From Larix kaempferi (lineage: Eukaryota > Streptophyta > Pinopsida > Pinales > Pinaceae): a stretch of 64,000 nt of DNA. The stretch is taken from positions 7,876,501 to 7,940,500 of the forward strand of contig BSBM01000608.1 in NCBI GenBank assembly GCA_027924585.1, in the 5' to 3' direction. Both the position numbers and the translations under genes were made by a program. Below are positions 34,586 to 43,850 of this stretch, piece after piece. Position 1 is the stretch's first letter, and each line of letters begins with the position of its first letter. The notes under the pieces were generated by a model. The model was not told the DNA's origin and did not search any database. It saw only the letters and a program-made list of their open reading frames with translations.

Positions 34586-35120
34586 ATGGTAAAAAAATGG
34601 CACTTGGATTTAAATCATGAGACTAAGAATATTAGGTTCAGGCACCTATGGGTCATGTTGCCTAGTTTTCCTCTCGCTATGTGGAACAATGAGGCTTTTG
34701 AGTCAGTGGGTAACCACCTAGGCCGTTTTATGCATGCGGGGGAGGATATCATTAATGGAATGGACAAAAGGGTTGGTCAAATGCTCATGGAAATTTACAT
34801 TTCTTGCAGTCTGGTGGAAAAATTGGAGATTGAATGGAGGGGAAGGAAATACAAGCAAGTGTTGGATTACTGTGGAATAACGTTCTAGTGTTCCAAGTGT
34901 AAGGACGTTGGACACCTGTAGCAATGTACAGCCTTGGGTTCGGCGTCTGTTTGGGATGATAATAAACATGAGGTTTTGGCTTGGTCTTTGGACAAGAGCA
35001 ACAATCAGAAACGAGAGGCGGAGGGTGTTTTTGTTGTTGGTTTTTCTCGGCATGCAAATGATCCGAGACCTTCAAATGTTGGCCCTCAAATTTTTTGTAA
35101 GCTTTAGTGTCTTGATCCAT
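34586..35120 (+). pseudogene. LINE B ORF1 (DUF4283-like, CCHC knuckle)
   Basis: The frame reads NIRFRHLWVMLPSFPLAMWN, VGNHLGRFMHAGEDI, GQMLMEIYISCSLVEKLEIEW: the plant LINE ORF1 pattern x-W-V-x-L-P-x-x-P-x-x-x-W ... L-G. It is followed by a C-x2-C-x4-H-x4-C knuckle (CSKCKDVGHL then QQC) broken by TAG codons at 34886 and 34919. RNA-binding ORF1 role is known for the family. The N-terminal start is not preserved. Confidence 0.7.
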
Positions 35121-35900
35121 ATTTATTTTATTCATTGAATGAATTGGAAAAACATTTTGTAAAATATTTGGAGTTAAAGGGGAGCTTTTGGGGGATGATT
35201 CTGTCGGGGGTGATCCTTTTTACTATTCGAGTACTTCTTTATCTAGGAGTAGGGTTATTGATTCTAGGCCTTTAGATGGTAATTTTTCTGGGAAGGATTC
35301 TGATAGTTCTAGTCGAATTCCCTCTATGGATGGAGGATTGATTGGGAGTGGGGAGGAAGAATTATCTTGTCTTATTTTAGAGTCAGATTCAAATGGGGAT
35401 GATGAAGTTGGGTCGATATCAGTCAATGTGGTCTTGACCAAGAAGTTTGGATGTGTGGTTGATAACCAAGTTAGGGATGTTGGTTGGATGGTTTGTCAGG
35501 ATCTGTGTCAACAATTCGTGACTAGTGTGGGTGATTCTCTCTCGGGGGGAACCTACTATGATCATTCCTTCTTATTGAGATATGGTTAAGAGATCCTCGA
35601 TCCATTATTTTATTGGTAATATTCCAATTGGTTTTATTGAAGATGGGGAGGGATTAGTTGTGTATCTTCTTTGGAGATGGGGAATCAAACTCCATCTCAT
35701 ATTTCTATCTAGAAAGGTACTAGAAGAGGGGGTTTGAGGCAGGAATGTTTGCCCCTCAAAACTAGAAGTGCTCAGAAGGGGACTCCTAGGGAGTCTCAGG
35801 ATGGTTGTGATATGTTTGTTTCTTGTACTACTTTGGATATTTCATCTCCTTTTGATACTCGTGCTCTTATATATCTCAAAGCCCCTGCGATGGTTAAACA
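35121..35900 (+). pseudogene. LINE B region between ORF1 knuckle and endonuclease
   Basis: A Ser/Asp-rich frame (35188-35589: DSRPLDGNFSGKDSDSSSRI, LESDSNGDDEVGSIS) fits the low-complexity tail of plant LINE ORF1. It is followed by a broken stretch to the endonuclease start at 35901. Confidence 0.5.
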
Positions 35901-36774
35901 ATGATCAGTTTCTCTCTAAATATTAGGGGAGTTGGGGGCATTCCAAAATTTCTTTCCCTCAAGCGTTTGATGGAAAAGTCTTGTCCTGATATCATTTTCC
36001 TCCAAGAGACAATGGTGTTGAGGGAAAAAGTGAGGCAATGTGTCTCTAAAATTAAACCTAACTGGGAGGTCTGTTCCATTGATGTTGTGGGTTGTTTAGG
36101 GGGACTAATCTCTGCTTGGAAGCCTAAGAAGGCTTTGTTTTCTTCTTATCGTATATTGGTATGTATTATGTTTTGTGTAAATGTGGTGGGATATGCTAGT
36201 GAGGTGAATTTTATAATCTATTATGGCCTATATTAGGATCGCAGGTCTTTTTGGTACTAGGTTGTTTTGGAAGGTAATTTAATGGTTCCAAAATTGATAT
36301 TGGCTAGTGATTTAAATCTCACTTTGTGTGCTTTCAAGATATGGGGGAAATAGGCTCATCTGTATCCCCTTTGTAACTGCGTTTTGGACACTTTTTCCTC
36401 TGTGGGCCTGGTGGATATCAAACCCCTCCCTTTATTACCAACCTTGTGTAGTGGTAGGAGTGATGAGGGTTTCCAAGAGACTTGATCAATTTATGATGGT
36501 TGACTCCCATATTGAAGATGTTTCTCATTACAGGTCTTGGGTGGATTTGTCCAAAATATCATATCATTCTCCTATCTTGATGCAATTTGAGGTTGAGGTT
36601 AAAAGGAAACTCTATCTATTTAAATTCATTCATAGTTGGTTAAAAGAGCCGAAATTTTTGGATATGGTTCGTGTGGAGTGGGCTAAGATGGATTGTGGCT
36701 TAGAATCATCAGCTATGCATAGACTTGTTCACAAATTGAAGCTACTTAAGGGTGTGGTTTCAAAGTGGGAGTGA
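35901..36774 (+). pseudogene. LINE B endonuclease domain
   Basis: MISFSLNIRGVGGIPKFLSL and CPDIIFLQETMVLREKV are the N-R-G and L-Q-E-T motifs of APE-type endonucleases. Further on SDLNLTLCAF corresponds to G-D-x-N. The later part (36328-36774) includes RSWVDLSKISYHSPILMQFE, in place of the S-D-H-x-P-I motif. Several frame changes. Confidence 0.7.
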
Positions 36775-37970
36775 GAGTGTAAAAATCCATTAAGAAAGAG
36801 CTGGTAAGCATTGAAAAGCAAATTGATGGTAATATTTATTCTAATGTGTTAGGTATTCTACTTAAGAAAGATCAATAATATACGATCGATCTTGAACAAA
36901 ATAATTTGAAGTTCCTCAAGATGGAGGAGGAATCATGGTGCCTTGAGAGTAGGTCAATTTGGCTTTCACTTGGTGATCTTAATACATAATTCTTCCATAC
37001 ATTTGTGAAAAATAAGCGAATCCAAAATTATATTTGGGAACTCGATTTTAGACATTGATTCTTTACAAAATGAAGTCGTTAACTTATTTCAGGGTTTGTA
37101 CCATGATTTGGGGGAGTCTTATATTTTTTATTAATTAAATGTTATAAAGGAATATCCTCATTTCTTTTCTGAAGCAAAGGGTGCTAGTGTTGTTTATCCA
37201 ATCTCATTGGAGGAGGTGAAGAAAGTCCTATCTAGATTTGTTAGATCCAAGAGCCCATGCCCAGATGGGTGGACTATGGAGTTGTTTATGGAATTTTTTG
37301 ATGTTATGGGCCCGAACCTTCTGGATGTGGTGGAAGAGTCAAGAATTACTGAGAAGGTTTCAAGTGCTATGAATTCAACTTTTATTGCATTAATTCCTAA
37401 GTGCTTGCATCCTTCTAGTTTCAATGATTATAGTCATATTTCATTATGAAACTTGGTATATAAATTTAAATCAAATTTATTGCTTAGAGGTTGAAAATTG
37501 CTTTATCCAAGCACATTTCAACGGAACAACTCATTTTTTTGGATAAACGCCAAATTCTTGATGCTATTGATGCAATTAAGTCTAGGAATTTGAAGGCTCT
37601 GGTTCTTCAAATGGATCTGATCAAAGCATATGATTGTGTGGATTGGGGATTTCTTAGACTTGTTTTGCACCAGATTGGCCTCCCTTTCACAACTATTAAA
37701 TGGGTGATGGCTTGTGTTTCATCTATTAATTTTGTAATATTGATTAATGGTGTTCCATTAAATTTCTTTAAAAGTTCGAGGGGTCTTCACTAGGGATTTC
37801 CTCTTTCTCCCTTAGTTTTCCTTATGGTTATTTAGGGACTGAGTAGGCTAATATTAAAGTCGAAAGAATATAGACTCCTTCGGGGCATAGAAGTTTCAAC
37901 CTAGATCTCTATTACGCATCTTTTGTCTGTGGATGATGTTATGTTATTTGGTGTCAGGTCAACATGTTTA
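36775..37970 (+). pseudogene. LINE B reverse transcriptase, N-terminal and palm
   Basis: Legible parts: SKSPCPDGWTMELFMEFFDV, NSTFIALIPKCLHPSSFNDY, MDLIKAYDCVDWGFLRLVLH (palm Asp present) and LSVDDVMLFG near 37930 (V-D-D box). TAG replaces the codon after SSRGLH where R-Q-G-C/D is expected. The sequence is lost past about 37970. Confidence 0.7.
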
Positions 37971-38699
37971 TTGTTCCCTTAGGCATACTAGGTTGAATAT
38001 AATATATGCCAGGCCATGATGAGGCCCAAATTTATATATCTTAGAGCTAGATCTATGTGATTTTACGCTATGGATTTGATTTTTCTTGAATATATCTATG
38101 AATGAAACATTATGAAATGGTCGTGGACAAACAACATCATCTCAGATAAATTTTACAAAGTATTATAGTGCTTAGAATATGAATGGATATGAATTTAGAA
38201 TATGGTCCAAACAAATAAAAATACTAGGGGTGCATGCATGACAATTCCCTGCTATTTAATGGTAGAATATTGTACTAAGATTTATCTAAAGAATTCAACA
38301 ACTATGACAAAATGTAAATATATCACAAGTTTGTGTCAATTTCTTGACAACATCACATGCACAGGAGCCACAATAAATGAAAACTTCAAGTACAACTAGT
38401 CCATATTCACATCTTGAAAATGAATCAGAGGTCATACAAACATGAAATTTCTGATAACAAACTCAACATTCAACAATATTTGTATTAACAACATAAATAA
38501 TATTGAATCTGTTGTTCAAATATTTGTATTATCTCATTACATAGTTACATAAACTTGAATATATGTGACAAAACATGAGGGAAAACAATTGACATAGAAA
38601 GACACATCTCTGCAATGACTTTGCAATCTTAATCTCATAAAATTCTATCACATGTACAGTAGTTCATCGACTCAAAAATCCCCTAGAGAACCTCTAGAA
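37971..38699. other. Unassigned DNA
   Basis: AT-rich, no coding frame above noise and no repeats with other parts of the window noticed. Confidence 0.45.
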
Positions 38700-39341
38700 A
38701 ATTGCCATCCTTTATTAATGAGTTCGATGTGCCTTTTATAGCCTTCGGTTTGCAACATAATTATGCTTAATCTCAACTACTTTGTAACCAACTTCTGGAT
38801 CTGTCACTCTCATTTCAAATTTTACCCCTGCCTACTAGCCTTTTTCACTTTTTAACTTCTCTTGGTCAAATTTTTCTTTTTTCCCTTTAGTTGGGGATGT
38901 TTGTCCCCTCACGTACACTTTTGGTTGTGTTCCTAGATGCCTAACTAACTGAGTTTTTGGTTGGATTACCAGGGGTATGGATGTCTTCCACATCATATGA
39001 TGCATCATTTGAATATTGACCTGGCCTCCAGGAGGCATAAAATATAAAGGAGTGGGTTGATTTGCAAATTTCCTTGGAACTTGTGCTGAAGGATTCCCTG
39101 ATGTTTGACCTGGTGATTTCCCTGTTGTTTGACCTGATGATTTCCCTACTAGTGGAACTTGAGGTGGAAAAACTAATTTATGGTATTGGACCATAGAATT
39201 CCATTATTTTTCTATGAGTAATTTATGTGCTTTCAAATCCTCCAATGAAATATATGCATTAGGGGTCTTATCATAAGATAAAGGCACCAATCTCTTCACA
39301 ATATTCTTCAATGCTATCCAAATCTTAAACTCATTTTTTAG
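38700..39341 (-). pseudogene. Gln/Pro/Thr-rich retroelement-like remnant
   Basis: The frame 39194-38835 (119 codons) reads GKSSGQTTGKSPGQTSG with repeated G-x-S/T-x-G-Q-T units, then MPPGGQVNIQMMHHMMW. The next frame upstream (39443-39204) reads RLKNEFKIWIALKNIVKRL. They may be one broken gene. No domain recognised. The interruption by the Penelope-like domain at 39342 suggests an older element used as target. Confidence 0.35.
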
Positions 39342-39710
39342 CCTATTAAAGACAAGATTGATTGGTATCAATACAAAGGAGTATATAATATAGATTGCTC
39401 TTGTGGGAAGAGCTATATAGGAGAGACTGGGCGTTCTTTCCAAGTAAGAATCAAGGAAAATGGATCTTACATAAGGAAAGAAAGGACAAACACTTCCGCA
39501 CTAGCTGAACACTCTCTCAAAACCAAGCACCATGTCTGCTTGGAAAACACAAAGCTGCTTGCAACGGAAGACCACTACTACAAGCGAAGGGTTACAGAAT
39601 ATTTGAAGATAATGAAGCATCCAAACAACCTAAATAGGGATGGGGGCCTAGAAATAAGTGAAATATGGATTCCACTTAGCATCAAAGAAGAAGGTAATGG
39701 AAAAAACTAG
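39342..39710 (+). pseudogene. GIY-YIG endonuclease domain of a Penelope-like retroelement
   Basis: An open frame of 122 codons reads KDKIDWYQYKGVYNI, CSCGKSYIGETGRSFQVRI, SALAEHSLKTKHHVCLE, EDHYYKRRVTEYLKIMKHPN, NLNRDGGLEIS and W-I-P-L, then TAG at 39708. G-V-Y, nine residues, Y-I-G, the Arg following in GRSFQVR, and the C-terminal N-L-N-R-D-G form are those of the endonuclease attached to the RT of Penelope-like elements. The domain cuts DNA to prime reverse transcription. No RT is visible upstream, so the copy is 5'-truncated. No stop interrupts the domain, unlike its neighbours. Penelope-like elements with this domain have been reported from conifers (Dryad elements); placement there is inference. 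Confidence 0.8.
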
Positions 39711-40469
39711 GTATGAAGACCACCCCTCTGTCTCTTCTTATTTTTACATCGATGCTCACTTCTAAATCTATTGAGTAATATTAATTAGACACTACTTATT
39801 AATATTAATAAGAAGATTAATACTTTTCAGTATTAACAATAATCATCACATATTATAATATTAATAGTGTTAATAAAGCTTTCAATCCCTATTAGTATAA
39901 TATTAATTAATCATGAAATGTGGATGGTTAAAGTTACTACTTATTTATCCTCACTTATTAATATTATCAAGAAGTATTAATAACGTTGAGCTTGAACATA
40001 TTAATATTAATTAGTTTAAAATAAATAACTTATAGATTAATATTAATTAGAATTACCTACTATTATCAACATCATTAGAATTACCTATTATTATAATAAT
40101 CCAGTGCTGGTGTAATAATATCATGATAATATCATCAAGAAATAAATAGGTTATTCTTTTTGTTTTTAACTTTCAGTTGGAACTGAATAGGTTGGAATTT
40201 GAACTGAACAAACATACCTAGCTGCTCTCATCTCTTCTTTATTTACTCACCTAGACTGCAACTCTTCCCTCATCTTTCTATCCTGATGATGAATCCAACT
40301 TAGGATTTGAAATGTTGACTTTAAAATGACGATCGTGGAGAATCCAGAAACCTGCTCTTCAAACACCACCCACCACGAAAATCTTAAATCCTTAACATGG
40401 ACTTTAAAATGACAATCGTGGAGAATCTAGAAACCTGCTCTTCAAACTTTTTCTCCATTGACTCCCCCT
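39711..40469. other. AT-rich stretch with TTAATATTAA motifs and an 83-bp duplication
   Basis: From 39770 to 40130 TAATATTAA-like strings recur many times and give local hairpins. At 40317-40482 a unit starting GACTTTAAAATGAC occurs twice with period 83 (40317 and 40400), with differences such as GACGATCG against GACAATCG. No gene seen. Part may be the 3' tail of the Penelope-like copy. Confidence 0.5.
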
Positions 40470-41553
40470 TCCAAAATATCAGCCTAAATTATCTCATTCC
40501 TATTTTGAGTCAACTACTTTTTGTATTCCTCTTTTGGATACATCTCCCCATTTCAATCCCATGGAGAGGGTAATCCAAGGTTCATTACCTCTTTGAAAAG
40601 GCCTATGAAAGTAATAATTTCATTAGTCGTAGCCTTGATATTATATTGCATTCTTCTCAAACATGTTTATTTCATCACCATTTTCCTAGCTACTTTAATT
40701 AGTTGATTTATGTTACCAATTTGAAGATATACCAACTATATCTTGGTTCTACTATCTAGATAGCCAATGATTTGAGTGGCCTACTTTGGACTTTCTCCCA
40801 ATTTTTTTGCAACTGATATGACCTCTTCTTGAGCTACTATGTCCATCTCTAGTTCATCTTGTATAACCTCACAATAATCCCATTTTCTTAGAAACAAATG
40901 GGCTATCTTATCCCAAAGTGTTTGAGTTGTCATTCTTAGGAGTTATTTCTCCCTAAACATCCAATTGTAAATTAGTAATTTGGCCCTTGAGTTCATTTAT
41001 ATCAGTCTTTAAGTCTATGATATCATCTTCATTCTTACTGACTTGACCTTCCAGTTCTAAAATTCTTTCATCTTTTTGGTTCACCTTAGTCTCCAACTCT
41101 TTAATATTGTTGTCTCTATCATTTGGGTCTTGAGTTGGCTATTGAATTGGATCCTAAACTACTATATCTTCATCCATTAGATCAATCACCTCTTGATCTA
41201 CGACTTGCTTCTTGGGATCCTATTCAACTGATGTTACCTTTTCAATAGGATGCCCTTCATTTGGTACTTTTTGAGATGACATTGGGACATTTGGATCAGG
41301 GTTCAGATATGTATTTTGCAACTTCATTGATGATATTTGAATCTACATCTCCTTCTTTTTCTCTCTACTCTACAAGATATTTATACTGCATCATGATTTC
41401 ACAAATTTGCTCATTTTTTGCTTGAACTTGCCTTAGTTCAGAAATGGGATCTATAGTGAAAATTTTAACTGCTTTTTTAGGTGGGATATAGGTGGAAACG
41501 CGAAGGTGGGTTACACTTTGGTGAGAATCGAGCACTGAAGAACCATAGTGGCC
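40470..41553 (-). pseudogene. Second copy of coiled-coil family A, decayed
   Basis: Reading down from 41553: YIPPKKAVKIFTIDPISELR, MMQYKYLVE, then NIKELETKVNQKDERILELE, VSKNEDDIIDLKTDINELKG (clear coiled coil), WDKIAHLFLRKWDY, IGNINQLIKVARKMV, IGLFKEVMNLGLPSPWD and N-G-E-M-Y-P-K-E-E-Y-K-K-L. The last part matches LFKEAFNPLFKKGLPMFW...D-G-T-M-L-S-K-E of the pseudogene at 1-2007. Several stops and at least two frameshifts. Coding sense runs right up to 41553, where the palindrome-ended element begins, so that element seems to have landed inside it. Confidence 0.55.
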
Positions 41554-41595
41554 GTTATTCGGTCGAATAACTTATTATTTATTCGACCGAATAAC
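41554..41595. repeat. Palindromic end motif, left, copy 1
   Basis: Two 17-bp arms, GTTATTCGGTCGAATAA and its exact reverse complement, are separated by 8 bases. Each arm is itself nearly palindromic. A possible transposase-binding or terminal site. Confidence 0.8.
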
Positions 41596-41603
41596 AATTA
41601 ATG

Positions 41604-41629
41604 GGCCACCGTTAGACCTAACGGTGGCC
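41604..41629. repeat. Perfect 11-bp inverted repeat with 4-base loop
   Basis: GGCCACCGTTA and TAACGGTGGCC flank GACC. Part of the same subterminal cluster. Confidence 0.85.
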
Positions 41630-41682
41630 TCAATGTGTGTGCGAGGCTTTAGTCGGACGGAGAAAACGCACAGCGTTGTGCA

Positions 41683-41716
41683 ATTGTTCGGCCGAATAAT
41701 TATTCGGTCGAACAAT
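41683..41716. repeat. Palindromic end motif, left, copy 2
   Basis: A 34-bp palindrome with one mismatch built from TTGTTCGGCCGAATAAT and ATTCGGTCGAACAAT. It lies just upstream of a TATA-like sequence. Confidence 0.8.
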
Positions 41717-41721
41717 TATTC

Positions 41722-41731
41722 TACATAAAAG
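41722..41731 (+). promoter_or_regulatory. TATA-like box of the plus-strand gene
   Basis: TACATAAAAG followed by a GC-richer, open stretch that looks like a 5' leader. Its place right behind the palindromes suits a promoter inside the element end. Weak on sequence alone. Confidence 0.35.
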
Positions 41732-42520
41732 CTCGGCTGTGGCCATTGTCTGTCACTTTCCGCTGATTTCGTGGACCCCTTGGTGCTATTGCTGGTCCCA
41801 CCTCCATGTCACCCATCTCGTCTGTTTTCTGTCCACCCACTCGTCCGTTTAGCTGGCTGTCGTCGAACTCCACCACCCGCTTCCTCGTTGCGGCTTGTCA
41901 CTTCTCTGCCACCCTGTGCGTCAGGATTTGCTCTGCGGTTGGTCGTTGCTCGGTTGGACATTTAGAATTTTTTTGCTGGAGTGTTAGGCCGCCAGCTTCT
42001 TCCTCTCCCATTCTCTCGTCCACCACCTTCTGCTTCTCCCATCCGCTTGTATGCCAGGTTCTGCTTCTGCCGCTGGTTTGTAAGCCTGTTTGGACGTCTG
42101 GACGTTCTTTGGCGGAGTCTACGTCTGGAGATATGTAGGTTTAGCGTGCGACTGCACATCTGTTGGTGGAGCTTTGGCATTGGAGTGTTCTCCTGGGGAC
42201 GTTTGCGTAACAATGGGGTGTTGTAGCTGGGGACCTGTCGACGTGAGGCTGTGTAGAGGTAATTCTTTTCGCATATTTATGTGTTTATTTTTTTCTTTAA
42301 ATTTCTTATATTAATTTCTAATTGTTATTGCAGGTTTCCTTTTCTTGGCTGCTTGGCTCATTTTGTTTTGGCTGTGTCCAATTCCTCTTGGGGCTCTCTT
42401 CTACCAGATCTAAATTCGCTTGCTTTCGTTTCGGCTGCGTCTAAATAGGTTAGTCAAATTTGTTTTTTTTAATTCAAGAATTAAATATTGGTTTGAAAAG
42501 TTTTGAATTTGTCCCTGTAA

Positions 42521-42696
42521 ATGAACTCTGCCCAAATGGACAGAGTTCATGAACTCTGTCCAAAATTGGGCAGAGTTCATGAACTCTGTCCAATTGGGAA
42601 GAGTTCATAAACTCTGTCCATTTGGGCAGAGTTCATGAACTCTGCCCAATTGGACAGAGTTCATGAACTCTTCCCAATTGGACAGAGTTCATGAAC
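42521..42696. repeat. Tandem array of a 28-bp palindromic unit
   Basis: About six consecutive units of ATGAACTCTGTCCAATTGGG plus CAGAGTTC. Each unit is itself an inverted repeat (GAACTCTG...CAGAGTTC) around CCAATTGG. Outliers lie at 42758-42850 and, with a changed core (CAACATGGACATGGAC), at 43037-43130. All are inside an intron of element gene 1. Confidence 0.85.
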
Positions 42697-43394
42697 TAGC
42701 ATAGGTAATGATACATATTACTCACATATAGTGTAGATTAGTATTAAGAGGTTTAACATGAACTCTTTTCAATTTGACAAATTTCATGAACTCTGTCCAG
42801 TTGGGCAGGGTTCATGAACTCTGTCCAATTGGGCAGAGTCCATGAACTCTAGTCAAATAGTATGTTGAAAAATATTTAAATTTAAATATAAAAAGAGGAA
42901 TATATGCAGTGTTTGGTTAGTTATTTTTGTTAAATTATTGATTTTTCTTATGTGTTTAGAAATTAAAATAAAAGTGGGACTGTAATTGTATTTGCAAATG
43001 ATATATCCCTTTTATTTATAGGCTTTTCTTATTAGCTGAACTCTGTCAACATGGACATGGACAGAGTTCATGAACTCTATCAACATGGACATGGACAAAG
43101 TTCATGAACTCTATCTATGTTGACAGAGTGCAGAGATCAATATATTAGTTCTATTACAAACTGTGTTAATGGATAGCTATAGATACAACAAAACTTTAGA
43201 CGATTAAACTCTACTTTGGATACAACAAAACTTTAAAATCGACTTTAGGTACAACTAAACTATAGACATGAATAGACTTTAATTTAAATGTAATATGGAA
43301 TAACAAAAACACTTAGAATATTGGTACAGTAATTTCTTATACATCCGAACAATAATAGTCATAGTCATTTTAAAAACTATTAGATGATATTATG

Positions 43395-43534
43395 CCACAA
43401 TGGTCTTGAGTTTAGCCTTGTAAAGGTGGCCATTCTTGGTATTATGTTTTTCTTTGGTTGAAACATGGCAAACTTGGAGAACATAATACCAAGAATCGTT
43501 ACCGTTATCAGGTTGAAACTGAAGACCATTGTGG
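43395..43534. repeat. Nested inverted repeats (potential cruciform)
   Basis: The inner arms ATTCTTGGTATTATGTT (43432-43448) and AACATAATACCAAGAAT (43480-43496) are perfectly complementary. The outer arms CCACAATGGTCTT (43395-43407) and AAGACCATTGTGG (43522-43534) are also perfect. Both pairs share roughly the same centre. Confidence 0.85.
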
Positions 43535-43850
43535 AACATGGCAAATTCGGGAAACATGTCAAACTCGAAACATAATACCATGAATGGTCAATTTTTTTTG
43601 CTTCTATGGAATAATAAAAATATTTGTAGATATAATTTATGTTTAAAGTATTAAAATATATTGATTAAGTTATTAATTTAAGAAACTGAAGACCATTGTG
43701 GAACATGGCAAATTTGGCAAACATGTCAAACTCGAAACATAATACCATGAATTGTCAATTTTTTTTTATTCTATAGAATAATGAAAATATTTGTAGATAT
43801 AATTCATGTTTAAAGTATTAAAATATCAATTAAGTTATTAATTTAAGATT
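43521..43850. repeat. 167-bp tandem duplication
   Basis: GAAGACCATTGTGGAACATG starts at 43521 and 43688. Both copies continue through CATGTCAAACTCGAAACATA and AAAATATTTGTAGATATAAT with few changes. Confidence 0.8.

Larger units (their letters stand above)
34490..37970 (+). mobile_element. LINE B, L1-like, with ORF1, endonuclease and RT; 3'-truncated
   Basis: Order: ORF1 (DUF4283-like plus CCHC), linker, APE endonuclease, RT fingers and palm. It breaks off about 10 codons past the RT F/S-x-D-D box near 37950, before thumb, zf-RVT and RNase H. No poly-A or target duplication found. The RT wording is close to that of LINE A (LSKHIS...DKRQIL against LSKYIS...ENKQIL; KAYDCVDWGFLRL against KAYGRVDWGFLRL), so it is the same family. 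Confidence 0.75.

Noticed and set aside
41771-42314. Several overlapping frames with Pro/Ser/Cys-rich readings on both strands
   Set aside because: They overlap one another in all frames, which reflects GC-richer leader sequence; a donor at 42259 and the TATA-like box suggest 5' untranslated exon.
42521-42696. Regular 28-bp palindromic repeats that superficially recall a CRISPR array
   Set aside because: Units are contiguous, without unique spacers, and the context is a plant nuclear element with spliced genes.
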